Source: Syngnathus acus (lineage: Eukaryota; Chordata; Actinopteri; Syngnathiformes; Syngnathidae). Taken from it: DNA of 64,000 nt. The notes beneath the pieces were generated by a model, which made no database searches, was not told where the DNA came from, and saw nothing but the letters and a program-made list of their open reading frames with translations. The stretch lies in contig NC_051088.1 in the NCBI RefSeq assembly GCF_901709675.1, forward strand, positions 62,001 to 126,000, given 5' to 3'. Made by a program: the position numbers and the translations under genes. Positions within the stretch are counted from its first letter, which is position 1. Each line of letters opens with the position of its first letter. Shown piece by piece: positions 50,439-60,979 of this stretch.

Positions 50439-51603
50439 TGTTGGATTTTGGTCCACAATTTAGGGAGCGCTATCTGCGCCTCACGGCAAAAGCCATTGCC
50501 AATCACCTGTTATCCAATTCACTCACTGCGTGCTCGTTTAATTTCTTCAGATTTAGGAAAATGCAAAGACACTGAAGCAGAAATTAGACTTACACAGGTT
50601 GGTTGAGTTCAATCATAATTCTTGTTAAGAAAGCTCTGTTTTCAGGAAAGTACAATACAGCGCTGGGCCCTTCAAGAGCAGAAAGTCTCCATTCAGAAAA
50701 GGCAACGTTCAAGGTTCTTTGGTTAGCTTATATTCAGTTGCTCATGCCGGTGTGGGGCGCGTTTGATGGGTGATGAGTCGTTGGGGTGGGGCGAGTTCGC
50801 AGTAGAGTTTGATTCCATCGGAGTGGGTGCTGGTATGGACGATTCGGTGTGTGTGTGTGGGGGCTGTTGTCTTCCGTCCCGTCTTTTGGCCTTGGTGATC
50901 ATCTTTGGCCGAGTCCTTGGCTGTCTCCTTCTGGCACCAGCTGGTTTTTATCTCCGAGTGACCTTCCTGTAAACATTCTCCTCCATCCTTGCACATATAC
51001 TGTCGTACCTCATTCTTTCACTTTTGTCATTTTGTACGAATTAATGTGAGCTTTTTGGCTGTAACATCATTAATCTATTACTGTTCCCTGACTATGCAAA
51101 GTTAGTTCATGTCTTTGCTCACATCATTATATTCTTAGTTTAATCATGCTTTCCACCATATCTTTTCTGTTAGGCAAAACATTTCCCTCTGTGCAGAGCG
51201 TTCAGTAGTAATCTAAAAGCTGGCGTCTCGCATTAGGCGACATATGACGTTTAATCAAAACACAAGATATAATCAAGTACTGTACGGTCAAGACGACTCT
51301 GGCCGTGTCCATGATTTAGAGAACAAACATCAGGCATGCATTACACAGTTCCTTAAGGGTCATTAAGCTATGTAAGCAACATATCAAAATACATTTATTT
51401 TGCAGTGCACAGAAATACATATTGAATCATAAAGTTGTAGCAACCTCTGTTATTATCTTGCATCAAAGAATGTCTAGTTATGTCTGCTTTATTGGTTGAT
51501 TCCATGAATATACTTGTCTGCTTGTATACTTTATCCAAAGAGATGTGAGCGTATCTGGTATTGTGGCTAGGCGGGTTTTGTGTCTTTTGCCCCTATTCCT
51601 TCA
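50439..51603 (-). mobile_element. Solo LTR, 1165 bp, TSD ATAT
   Basis: TGTTGGATTTTGGTCCACAA to CCCCTATTCCTTCA, flanked by ATAT (50435-50438 and 51604-51607). The empty site is recoverable from the Tc1 coding sequence (TTTATGGATATCTTTGAG). It is the reverse complement of 53105-54319 over its full length with some indels. Strand is assigned only relative to that copy, whose TATA-like ATATAAGCTG near 54023 suggests + orientation there. Confidence 0.9.
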
Positions 51604-51977
51604 ATATCTTTGAGAAATGGCTTTCTTCTTGCCACTCTTCCATAAAGGCCAGATTTGTGCAGTGCACGACTGATTGTTGTCCTATGGACAGACTCTCCCA
51701 CCTCAGCTGTAGTTATCTGCAGTTCATCCAGAGTGATCATGGGCCTCTTGGCTGCATCTCTGATCAGTCTTCTCCTTGTTTGAGATGAAAGTTTGGAGGG
51801 ACGGCCGGGTCTTGGTAGATTTGCAGTGGTCTGATACTCCTTCCATTTCAATATAATTGCTTGCACAGTGCTCCTTGAGATGTTTAAAGCTTGGGAAATC
51901 TTTTTGTATCCAAATCCCGCTTTAAACTTCTCCACAACAGTATCTCGGACCTGCCTGGTGTGTTCCTTTGTCTTCAT
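51567..51977 (-). pseudogene. Tc1 transposase, DNA-binding half
   Basis: Encodes MKTKEHTRQVRDTVVEKFKA, then GYKKISQALNISRSTVQAII (helix-turn-helix), a GRP-type linker (PRPGRPSKLS) and SGLYGRVARRKPFL. The residues after KPFLK derive from the LTR. A GRPR-like linker between two HTH motifs is standard for Tc1 transposases. Confidence 0.9.
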
Positions 51978-52368
51978 GGTTCTCTCTGCGCTTTCAACAG
52001 AACCCTGAGACTATCAAAGAGCAGGTGCATTTATACGGAGACTTGATTACACACAGGTCCATTCTATTTACCATCATCAGTCATTTAGGACAACATTGGA
52101 TCATTCAGAGATCCTCACTGAACTTCTGGAGTGAGTTTGCTGCACTGAAAGTAAAGCGGCCGAATAATATTGCACGCCCCACTTTTCAGTTTTTTATTCG
52201 TTAAAAAAGTTTAAATTATCCAATAAATTTCGTTCCACTTCACGATTGTGTCCCACTTGTTGTTGATTCTTGACAAAAAATTAAAATTTTATATCTTTAT
52301 GTTTGAAGCCTAAAATGTGGCGAAATGTTGAAAGGTTCAAGGGGGCCGAACACTTTCGCAAGGCACTG

Positions 52369-53100
52369 TAATTTACTGCCTTTTAATACCTTTTATAACC
52401 CCGCGGATATCTTGTCAATTATGTGACGATAACCAGGGTGACAACAGGCCAGTGAGCCATTAGTTTTCAAATGCAAAGTACATTGTTACTCACTTCAGTG
52501 GGTTAAAGTCTACAAAAGGTTGTTCATCAACATTTTTTGCAAAAAAATAATGATCATGTGACCGCAATAGGATAATGTTTGTTAATTCAAGTTTAGATAT
52601 CTAGACTTGATTGATTTTTTTCATGCTTAAGATCAACACAATTATTTCAAACTGCCCCCTAAACATCATCTTTGTGTATCTCTTTTTCATGGCCTTGTTA
52701 AACCAAATCTTCAGTTTCAATGACGACTTCTGATGATGCTGCAGAAAGGAAGACAGGAAGTGCAGATAGTAAGTAGAGTCACTGTTTAATGGAAGGAATG
52801 GGATGAGAAAGAACAAAGGATGAGCATCTAACTGGAGATAGACAAGATGGTAGACACATCTTTAGTTTTGTCGAAGAAGATGGCCGCCTCTTTATCTGCC
52901 TTCAGCAGTAGGGGAGCAGAGCCGGGAGACCCTTCAGTCGAGTTCTGCTGGCCTACTCGACAGCAGCAGCAGGCCATGAAAACCTGGCCCAGTGCCTGTG
53001 GACCATCCAGAGAGTGTGACGTTCACACAATTGTGTGTGAATCTGCATAAAAATTCACATATAAGCAGTTATTCATATTGTATTCTCGTTGTGTGTATAG
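52369..53100. other. Interval between Tc1 element and inverted LTR; exon-like frame
   Basis: Unassigned except for a minus-strand frame from about 53015 to 52841 reading LDGPQALGQVFMACCCCCRV, then LLLKADKEAAIFFDKTKDV and a stop. The opposite strand is also open (52847-53050). Codon-like texture is suggestive, but I recognise no family and found no supporting splice pair in phase. Confidence 0.25.
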
Positions 53101-53104
53101 ATGT

Positions 53105-54319
53105 TGAAGGAATGGGGTCGAAATACAAAAAGTCCTGCCTAGCTACAAAAACAGATATGCTCAAACCCCATTGAATAAAGTACATAAACAGAAAAGTATA
53201 TTCACATATTAAATCAATAAAAGAAACATTTTAAGCATATAATTGTACCGACACACCAAATCAATAAAGAAGACATAACTAGACATTTTTGATAGGTGGT
53301 AATGACAAAGGTTTTTATAACTTTATGATCTGATATATATTTCTGAGCACTTTGAAATAACAAATGTTTTTTGATATATTGCCTAAATAGCTTAATGACC
53401 CTTAAGGAACTGTGTAATGCATGCCTGATGTTTTTTCTCTAAATCACGGACACTGCCAAAGTCGTCTAAAAATGTTCAGTACTTGATTGTATCTTATGTT
53501 TTGACTAATGCGAGACGCCAGCTTTTCGATTACTACTGAACGCTCTGCACAGAGGGAAATATTTTGCCTAACAAAGAAGAGATACGGTTGGAAGCATGAT
53601 TAAACTAAGAATGTAATGATGTAAGCAAAGACATGGAGTATCAAAAGAACAAACTTTGCATAGTCAGGGAACATTAATAAATTGATGATGTCAAAGCCAA
53701 AAGCTCACATAATTCCGTACAAAATGACAAAATTGAAAGAATGACGAATGGATGAGGTGCGACAGTGTAAGAATGGAGCAGAATGTTTACAGGAAGGTCA
53801 CTTGGAGATAAAACCAGCAGGTGCCAGAGGGAGACAGCCAAGGACTCGGCCAAAGATGATCACCAAGGCCGAAAGACAGGATGGAAGACGGCAGCCCCCA
53901 CACACACACCGAATCGTCCATAACCAGCACCTACTCCCATTGAATCAAACTCTACTGCGAACTCGCCCCACCCCAACGACTCATCACCCATCAAACTCGC
54001 CCCACACCGGCCTGTGCAACTGAATATAAGCTGACCAAAGAACCTTGAACGTTGCCTTTTCTGAATGGAGACTTTCTGCTCTTGAAAGGCCCAGCGCTGT
54101 ATTGTACATTCCTGAAAACAGAGCTTTCTTAACAAGAATTGTGATTGAACTCAACCAACCTGTGTAAGTCTAATTTCTGCTTCAGTGTCTTAGCATTTTC
54201 CTAAATCTGAAGAAATCAAACGAGCACGCAGTGAGTAAATTGGATAACAGGTGATTGGCAAAGGCTTTTGCCGTGAGGCGCAGATAGCGCGCTCCCTAAA
54301 TTGTGGACAAAATCCAACA
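53105..54319 (+). mobile_element. Solo LTR, 1215 bp, TSD ATGT
   Basis: TGAAGGAATGGGGTCG to GACAAAATCCAACA, flanked by ATGT at 53101-53104 and 54320-54323. It belongs to the same family as 50439-51603, inverted with respect to it. TG/CA ends, a 4-bp duplication and long U3-like part with ATATAAGCTGACC fit a retroviral-type LTR; no internal region remains. Confidence 0.9.
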
Positions 54320-54329
54320 ATGTTCACAC

Positions 54330-54860
54330 TGATGCGTGTAGACCAGCGGTGGCTGCTGGTCATTCAAATGGGTGGAAGCTCAGCTCCGCTCACACAGATC
54401 ATCCAATTATCATGCAGAGACCGAGCATTAGGGCCAGCACAATGACCCATAGACCCCCAGAGCACCCGATGAGCAGGATAAAGCCCAGCATGTGATATTT
54501 TTAGTCATAAACACCCTGAGGCTAGACATCCTCCTGGTCTCAGAGGAGACAAACATTACCCTGTTGTAGCTGACAGAGCCATGGGAGGACAGACTAGACG
54601 AGGCCCACGAGAGAAATAGGACCAAGAATGAGGAACTGGTCCTTGACTGCTGCATGCGGAGCTGGGAGGCGAAGCGTATGCCCATCAAGGTTGGTTGCAG
54701 AGGCTTTGCGGGCCAATCACGCTACAAAACCTTGGGCATTACCGGGATGGAGAGGAAAAGAGCCATCAAGATCATCACAGGGGAAGCAGAGAAAGCCTCC
54801 AGGTGGAGTATCAAATAGCACCTGAACTCAAGCCGGGTCTGAGCAACCATGGCTGGGTCG
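54330..54860 (+). mobile_element. LINE relic, restriction-like endonuclease part (R2/R4-like)
   Basis: Frames encode LDILLVSEETN, EPWEDRLDEAHERN, PIKVGCRGFAGQS and MERKRAIKIITGEAEKASRW. These resemble the C-terminal restriction-like endonuclease of site-specific type LINEs common in fish. Frameshifts and stops are many. In an intact element this part should follow the RT, but here it precedes N-terminal sequence, so it comes from another copy or a rearrangement. The clade name is from memory. Confidence 0.6.
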
Positions 54861-57461
54861 CCTGGGTGAGGGTGTTTGATGTTGAAAGACCTGAAACACC
54901 CCTGGTTACATCACTGACTATGTGCACAGGAGCATTCCAGAGATGTATTCTACCAATCACTTTGCTGGCAAAACCAGCGGCGACCAGAAACATACCCCCA
55001 GGGATGCTCGAGAGGGGGGGAGGATGACCATACCAACCTGACAGACCTAAGGTTAATGAAAAATAGCAATAATCGACAACAATTAATGTGGCAAAAATCA
55101 AATGGCAATAATGACAATCGACAACAAACATGAGGTGCAGATGCGGGAAGGTTTGCAAGAGCAGCTGAGGTATTACGATTCACCAGACCCGGATGAAATG
55201 TTTGGAGGGAGAGCTCGCACCACAACACACAGGTCCTCAAACTGGTGAGATGCAGGAGGAGCCAGGCCCGGAAATACCCCACAGAACCAGGAACCTCCAA
55301 GAGTTGCAACCAATTCACCAGAACAGACCTCCGGAGAGGGTTCGAGTCAAATGGCCACAAATCTGCAAGACGGCAGTCTGGGAGCAGTTCGATGAGAATA
55401 CAAAACTCCTTCGGTCCGCGAAGGGCGACACGGCCTTAAGGCTGCAAACGATGATGACAGACATTGTCAGTCTAGCTGTGGAAAGATTTAGAGCAGTGGA
55501 AAAGAGGACAGAAAGAGCATCCTTCACCATGAACCAGAGAGCTGCAAAAATCCACCAGATCTGGCAGGAGCTCAAGTCTCTCAAGACGCTGTTCAAGGGG
55601 GCAAGCGAGGAGCAACATTCCCCGCCCCCCTTGGTAGAGCTGCGAACTATCCTGAGAAGAAAGCTGCTGACTCTCTGCAGAGCTGAACAGCACTGACAGA
55701 GCCAGAAAGAAAGGACCAGGAAGTGAGGGCGTCCATGGACGACCTGACTATTACCACCAAGTCAGTACCAGCGAGTAGGTGATCCTGCAAGGGCTGGGGG
55801 AGCTGTGTGAATAAGCAAAGATGAGGTGCAAGCCCAAAAAATCAAGGTCACTGGTGTTGAAGAGGGGCAAAGTTGTGGACAGGTTCCGCTTCAGCATCCG
55901 AGGGGTATTAATCCCAACTGTATCTGAGAAACCAGTGAATGCAAGGTATTTAACAGCAAAAGGATTCAGCATCGGTTCAGGAAACCTGTCAGGAGCTGGA
56001 GAGCTGGTTGAGAGCAGTGGACCGGTCTAGGCTTCCCAGTAAGTTCAAGGCTTTGATCTACCAACATGGCATCATGCCTACAGTACTTTGACCTCTGCTC
56101 GTCGACGTCTCCCATATCAATCATGGAGGGCTTAGAGAGGAAAGTCAGCAGCTTCCAGGTGGCTGGGTTTGCCTAAGAGCCTCAGCAACATTGCTCTTTA
56201 TGAACGTAACACCAAGCTCCAACTGCCCCTGAGATCACTAGAAGAGGAGTTTAAGGTGACAAGTGCTGGAGAAGTAATGATGTACAGCAGTGGTCCCCAA
56301 AATACGGCCCGCGGGCCGAATATGGCCCACCTCCACATTTGGTCCGGCCCCCTGAACAATACCAGAGAGCATTTAGATCTTTTTTTCATACATGTGTATT
56401 TGTATTTAATGATAAAGTTGGACTTTTGCAAATAAAATATTCCTTAGTTATGAACTTTTTTCATTATCAACCATTAGCGAGAACTACAGGAAAATGATCT
56501 GACACATTTGTAGGTTTAATAAAATGCAAATAAATTAAAAAAACAAAAAAGTTTTTTTTTACTTTCGAAAAGTACATATAATACCATTTTGTTTTGTTAT
56601 GTTTCGTTTCATTTCATTTTCGTTTCATTTTTGAATAATGTTATTTTGTTTCGTATCAGTTGTTAACATGAATTGGACCTGTTAAGATTGTGCACGGCAC
56701 AACAGAAAGTTTATGTTCCAAAATAGTGTTGTTTGTTTCCTGGATTTTTTCTGTGAAGAACCCAGAGAAGGTTATTTGGTTATTATTTATTTCATGAATA
56801 GTGTTATTATTTATTTCCTGACTTTTGTTCTGTGAAGAATCCAGAAAGGGTTATTTGCTTGTGCTTTCTGGAAAACAATACATTTTTACATTTAGGCACT
56901 CCTGCAATCATCACACTTTTTTTGTTACAAACTGACAAACTGCCCCCCATCAGAGAAGGGAAAAGTTATGTGGCCCTCACAGGAAAAAGTTCGGGGACCC
57001 CTGATGTACAGGAACTCTAGCGACCCCAAGGTGGCCCAGGCAGGGGTCAAAGTGAAAACCGGAGGGAAGTGGAGAGCCAATGAAGCTGTATCACAGGCAG
57101 AGTCTCGACTACGACACAGAGCCCTGGTTGGAACCGTAACCCGTAGTGGAGCTGGCCTGGGGACCTTTACAACATCACAGTATGAGAAGGCCAAGGGGAA
57201 GGACAGATGCACTGGTGCAAGAGGAGGTGAGGAAGGAGGTGGGGAGCGGAGGACCAGCAGAGCTGTAATCCAGAGGCAGTAGGGTACCTGGACAAGTTGG
57301 GTGTAAGCCATCAACTGAAAGTCATGGACAGAGCTGTGACGAGCGGAGCCACAGCACAAAAGATTCCTTGTCCAGACAGTGTACGATATCCTGCCTAGCC
57401 CATTAAACCTTTTCATCTTGGGCATGACGGAGTCTCCCAACTGTCCGCAGTACCCAGACAG
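54861..57461 (+). mobile_element. LINE relic of the same type, N-terminal and RT pieces
   Basis: Pieces in order: 55193-55696 (RVKWPQICKTAVWEQFDENT, then VSLAVERFRAVEKRTERASF), 55821-56030 (KSRSLVLKRGKVVDRFRFSI), 56169-56280 (GLPKSLSNIALYERNTKLQL) and 57004-57440 (DPKVAQAGVKVKTGGKWRAN, LRHRALVGTV, YDILPSPLNLF). A hAT element (56288-57003) is inserted, and much of the RT core between 55700 and 55820 is deleted. It ends abruptly at the L2-type LINE. Confidence 0.68.
56288..57003. mobile_element. Non-autonomous hAT element, TSD ATGTACAG
   Basis: 716 bp from CAGTGGTCCCCAAAATACGG to AAGTTCGGGGACCCCTG, flanked on both sides by ATGTACAG (56280-56287, 57004-57011). It is inserted in a LINE relic, splitting the codon series around VMMYS/MYRNSSD. 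Carries GCCCGCGGGCC near the left end, as in the element at 45326. Confidence 0.94.
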
Positions 57462-58642
57462 GAACACCAGCTTCCTGACCAACAGGAGACAGCGTGTGCG
57501 GCTGGGGGGCATCACATCTGACACCCGGACCACCAATACTGGAGCCCCTCAGGGGTGCGTCCTCTCCCCACTGCTCTTCTCTCTCTACACCAATGATTTC
57601 TCCTCAGGTGACTCTCCTGTGAAGCTCCTGAAGTATGCAGACGACACCACTCTCATCGGACTGATCCAGGACGGTGATGAGACTGCGTACAGACAGGAGG
57701 TGGAGCGGCTGGTCCACTGGTGCAGCCAAAACCACCTGGAGCTGAACCAGCTCAAGACCGTGGAGATGACAGTGGACTTCAGGCGAGACCCTTCACCACT
57801 TTTACCCCTCACTATCTGCAGTAATACTATTCTCTCCACAGACACCTTCAAGTTCCTGGGAACCACAATCTCTCAGGACCTGAAATGGACCGGCCACATA
57901 GACTCTGTCCGGAAGAAGGCCCAGCAGAGGCTGTACTTCCTGAGACAGCTCAAGAAGTTCAACCTGCCGCGAGAGCTTCTGAAGACCTTCTACACTGCCA
58001 TCATCCAGTCTGTCCTCTGCACCTCCATCACTGTCTGGTTTGGATCGGCCTCCAAACAAGACAAGCACAGACTGCAACGGACAATCAGGACTGCAGAAAA
58101 GATCATTGGAATCAACCTCCCATCTATCCAAGACTTGTACCTGTCCAGGACCAGGAAACGTGCAAGGAACATCTCTACAGACCCTTCTCACCCGGGTTGC
58201 AGTCTGTTTGAACTACTCCCCTCCGGACGGCGTTATAGAGCTCGGTACGCCAAAACCAGCAGACACAGAGACAGCTTCTTCCCCCAGGCTGTTGCTCTGA
58301 TGAACTCACACCACTCTTAGAGTCTCAGAGTCATTACTGTGCAATAACATCCTGCTCTCCACACCTTTTTTGAATTTGTCTACACTGTTTGTACTATGTG
58401 TCCTCTCTGCATCCATTGCAGCCTGGTCATCCTGGAAGAGGGACCTTCCCATCTGTGGTCTCTTCTCAAGGTTTCTCATTTCCCCTAGCTGGAGTTTTGA
58501 GTTTTTCCTTGCCCTTTTGGGAGTTTAAGATCAGGGGATGTTTGAGAATATGTGCCATTTTTCACATGTCCTGAGTGTTGTTAGTCACCTAAATGTTGAA
58601 CAGAGGGTGTGATTTACCGAAGTCAAATTCCTTGTTTGGCAC
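57462..58642 (+). mobile_element. L2-type LINE, 5'-truncated, intact RT C-terminal half
   Basis: Sense-oriented RT from SFLTNRRQRVRLGGITSDTR through GAPQGCVLSPLLFSLYTNDF, an intact KYADDTT box, KWTGHIDSVRKKAQQRLYFL and HPGCSLFELLPSGRRYRARY. Stop at 58318-58320, then a 3' UTR ending CAAATTCCTTGTTTGGCAC. The open frame of about 285 codons has no stop or shift, so the insertion is young. It lacks endonuclease and the RT N-terminus. Confidence 0.9.
57466..58320 (+). CDS. L2-type LINE reverse transcriptase, C-terminal fragment
   Basis: An open frame through RT motifs 4-7 and the thumb. Motifs visible: GAPQGCVLSPLLF, YADDTTLIGL with both catalytic Asp residues, and KFLGTTISQDLKW. An upstream in-frame Met at 57379 belongs to the neighbouring LINE relic, so no natural start is present. 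It is not expected to be autonomous because endonuclease and the first catalytic Asp region are missing. Confidence 0.82.
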   Translation, partial: TSFLTNRRQRVRLGGITSDTRTTNTGAPQGCVLSPLLFSLYTNDFSSGDSPVKLLKYADDTTLIGLIQDGDETAYRQEVERLVHWCSQNHLELNQLKTVEMTVDFRRDPSPLLPLTICSNTILSTDTFKFLGTTISQDLKWTGHIDSVRKKAQQRLYFLRQLKKFNLPRELLKTFYTAIIQSVLCTSITVWFGSASKQDKHRLQRTIRTAEKIIGINLPSIQDLYLSRTRKRARNISTDPSHPGCSLFELLPSGRRYRARYAKTSRHRDSFFPQAVALMNSHHS

Positions 58643-59070
58643 TGTTAGGGTAGTGCGCACTCTAACTTATTTTGCAAGAACCACACTGGAGACAAGTTAG
58701 TCGTTTCAGACACCTGCAGGTGGAGAGTTCACTCGTCGCTGTAAACAACAGCGATGGTCGAATGAAGTCTGACTCAGGCCTCATCAGGTGCATATTTATT
58801 GAGAGAAACAGAGTGGGGTTGAAAGTGGGGGTGTGGGAACACAGGATGGGGTGAAGCCACTTCCCTGCTGATCAAAGCATAGCAGGGGGCCTTTTACGAC
58901 TTTGTGTAAACAAAGCAACTTTGATTGCTTCCTCTGCAGCTAGTCAATCAGGTGAAAAGATCTTAGCACTTTGGTCTACTACTTTTGTTAAGACAGGACA
59001 AGCTAGGTAAATTATTACAGGTTACATTCCAACATAATCATACGATGAAGATATTCTGCAAACCCTAACA
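58643..59070 (-). repeat. 3' LTR of the env-bearing retroviral segment
   Basis: 428 bp, reading on the minus strand TGTTAGGGTTTGCAG to CGCACTACCCTAACA. The purine-rich GATAAAACAGGAGGGATA immediately precedes it and is the expected polypurine tract. It is related to the LTR at 60980 and the solo LTR at 10423, but carries a roughly 90-bp insertion-type difference in the middle. Confidence 0.9.
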
Positions 59071-59388
59071 TATCCCTCCTGTTTTATCATATGAGTATGT
59101 CAATCCCGATCAATCAAACATAAGAAAGAAAATACAATGACAGCAATAATTCCCAGTGAAGACGAGGTATTTCCCTCAATACTCCAGTCCAAATTTTGTG
59201 TGCAACTGAAAAACCTGCGGCTAGATTAAATGCAGGAAAAGAGTTACACGGTCCCTCTGCCTTAGGTGACCAGAATATTATCAATAAAAAAGAAAAAGAA
59301 AAACACAGAAACAGTACATCATTGTACCCATCACTTGCAAGGCATTTTCGATGATCAAATCATCAAGTTTCTGTAAAATAATGCTGAG

Positions 59389-60948
59389 CTAAACAGCATC
59401 TACGCAATCCACGTCTCGCAGCACACCATAGTCATCACATCCGTCATCTCTGAGAAGTTGTATATGTACTTGTGCCACGGTAGAAGACACAAACCTTGTC
59501 ACAGCAGACTTCAAACATGGGATAACACAGGTCGTAAACAAGCACAACAATACCAGCACAGCAAGCACAGGAGTCACAAGTTTCAACAGCAACTGCCACC
59601 AAGCGCCAGAGAATAGCCATGAAAAGAAATCCCATTGATGTGGGATGTTATCCTCCGACATGGCCTGCTGTAAATTCCTCAGTGAGTTCATGGCTTCCTT
59701 GATGTGCGTGTCGTTATCTCCTGGAATGTATGTGCAACAGGAAGTCCCAATGATGTGGCACACACCACCTTGTACTGCCGTCATCAAGTCCAGAACCATC
59801 CTGTTTTGCAAGACCATTCGTCTAATAGCCTGGATCTCTCTATTTTGTCCATCATCGACTTGCAGTGAGAGATTCACAAAGGATTGAAAACGATAGTTCA
59901 GTGTCTCGATGAAGAGAGATTGTTTCCCAACTCCGATCCAAGGAAAAAGCGCATGAACAACTTTGTTTCCGACAGGCCATACTTTATGGTCGTCCGGAAC
60001 ATTCGCACCCCAGACAGGGTCATGGGGGTCAAAGGTCGTAATCGCCCTGCGTCGGCATCCAGAAGAGTTGTGTGCTGTCGTCAGCTGACGATGTTGTATC
60101 CTGTAGGTGTGGTCTGTTACCCACACTGGTGCACACACTCCTGTCCAGTTGGCGGGCAGCATCGGATAAACCTTGTGACCACAAAGCCACCAGCCATTCT
60201 GTATGAAGTATGTTCCGTTTGATGGTGCAGCTATGTTGGTCGGAGAGCCCTCACCACCTGCAATGGCTCTCTTATACTGACACTCAGTGGCGATGTCCAA
60301 AGCTCCCATCCAGTTCCCTCCTGGAGAGCAGTCTCTGTCAATGCATTTGTGGGTCTCACTTCCTTGGATGTAACACGTATAGTTCACTCCAGGTGGCCGC
60401 TCTGTGTAGGCCACCTGCGGCAGTGTTCGTCCTTTAACAGTCACATTGAGATTTGTCCAGAAAAGCTGATCACAGGTACCTTCCGCAAGTCCAGGGCGGG
60501 ACGGGTCGGCGTCACTGACTGTGACAGCACGGTGTTGATATCCAACTCCTCCCATGGATGCCATGCATTTCGCTTCAGTGACATTCATTGCTCTGGCCTC
60601 CAAGTGAACTTGTGTGGAGGATGGAGGGAGTTTGGAACACACATAGCAACCCTCCTGTGTGTGCGATCTCACAGTGAATTTGACGTAGCGGTACCAAGTG
60701 TTGGTTTCGTATGGGTTTCTGGGGTCCCATGACCAGTCCTCAAAGTTCTCATCGTGTGACCATCGTTTTCCACGGTCAACATTGTCACCTGGTCTGTTCA
60801 GTTGAGTCCATAGACCATAGCACGCTCCAACCACAACGCAGCAGAGGATCCACCTGGCATATGGAGCCCCGTTGCTACTAGGATGGCAGAGACACCGGGA
60901 CATCCCCTCGCCTAGCGGAGTGGGGATCGTTGTTTTCTTCACCAACAT
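59389..60948 (-). CDS. env: Retroviral envelope glycoprotein, intact 519-codon frame
   Basis: An Env precursor would be cut into surface and transmembrane subunits and act in membrane fusion. Seen: hydrophobic segment at about residues 32-47 (signal-anchor type), CYVC at 101-104 as a CXXC-type motif, eight or so N-glycosylation sites (for example 122, 168, 189, 244, 267), a basic CRRR at 298-301 as possible cleavage site, a heptad-like region near 350-380, LQNRMVLDLMTAVQGG (380-395) in the immunosuppressive-domain position, CX6CC at 397-405, and one membrane anchor at about 452-476 with a 43-residue tail. The CX6CC and CXXC pair is typical of gamma-type Env. The start is chosen at the first ATG after the LTR; Met16 is an alternative. 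No stop or frameshift is seen. Confidence 0.9.
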   Translation of the reverse strand: MLVKKTTIPTPLGEGMSRCLCHPSSNGAPYARWILCCVVVGACYGLWTQLNRPGDNVDRGKRWSHDENFEDWSWDPRNPYETNTWYRYVKFTVRSHTQEGCYVCSKLPPSSTQVHLEARAMNVTEAKCMASMGGVGYQHRAVTVSDADPSRPGLAEGTCDQLFWTNLNVTVKGRTLPQVAYTERPPGVNYTCYIQGSETHKCIDRDCSPGGNWMGALDIATECQYKRAIAGGEGSPTNIAAPSNGTYFIQNGWWLCGHKVYPMLPANWTGVCAPVWVTDHTYRIQHRQLTTAHNSSGCRRRAITTFDPHDPVWGANVPDDHKVWPVGNKVVHALFPWIGVGKQSLFIETLNYRFQSFVNLSLQVDDGQNREIQAIRRMVLQNRMVLDLMTAVQGGVCHIIGTSCCTYIPGDNDTHIKEAMNSLRNLQQAMSEDNIPHQWDFFSWLFSGAWWQLLLKLVTPVLAVLVLLCLFTTCVIPCLKSAVTRFVSSTVAQVHIQLLRDDGCDDYGVLRDVDCVDAV

Positions 60949-60979
60949 TGAGACGTCCCACCCTAAATGATGGGACCCC

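Larger units (their letters stand above)
49572..52368 (-). mobile_element. Tc1-like transposon split by a solo LTR
   Basis: Inverted ends CAGTGCCTTGCGAAAGTGTT at 49572 and AACACTTTCGCAAGGCACTG-type at 52368, both next to TA. Without the 1165-bp LTR insertion (50439-51603) the element would be about 1.63 kb, the usual Tc1 length. Minus-strand transposase halves lie at 51977-51610 and 50430-49791. Confidence 0.93.
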
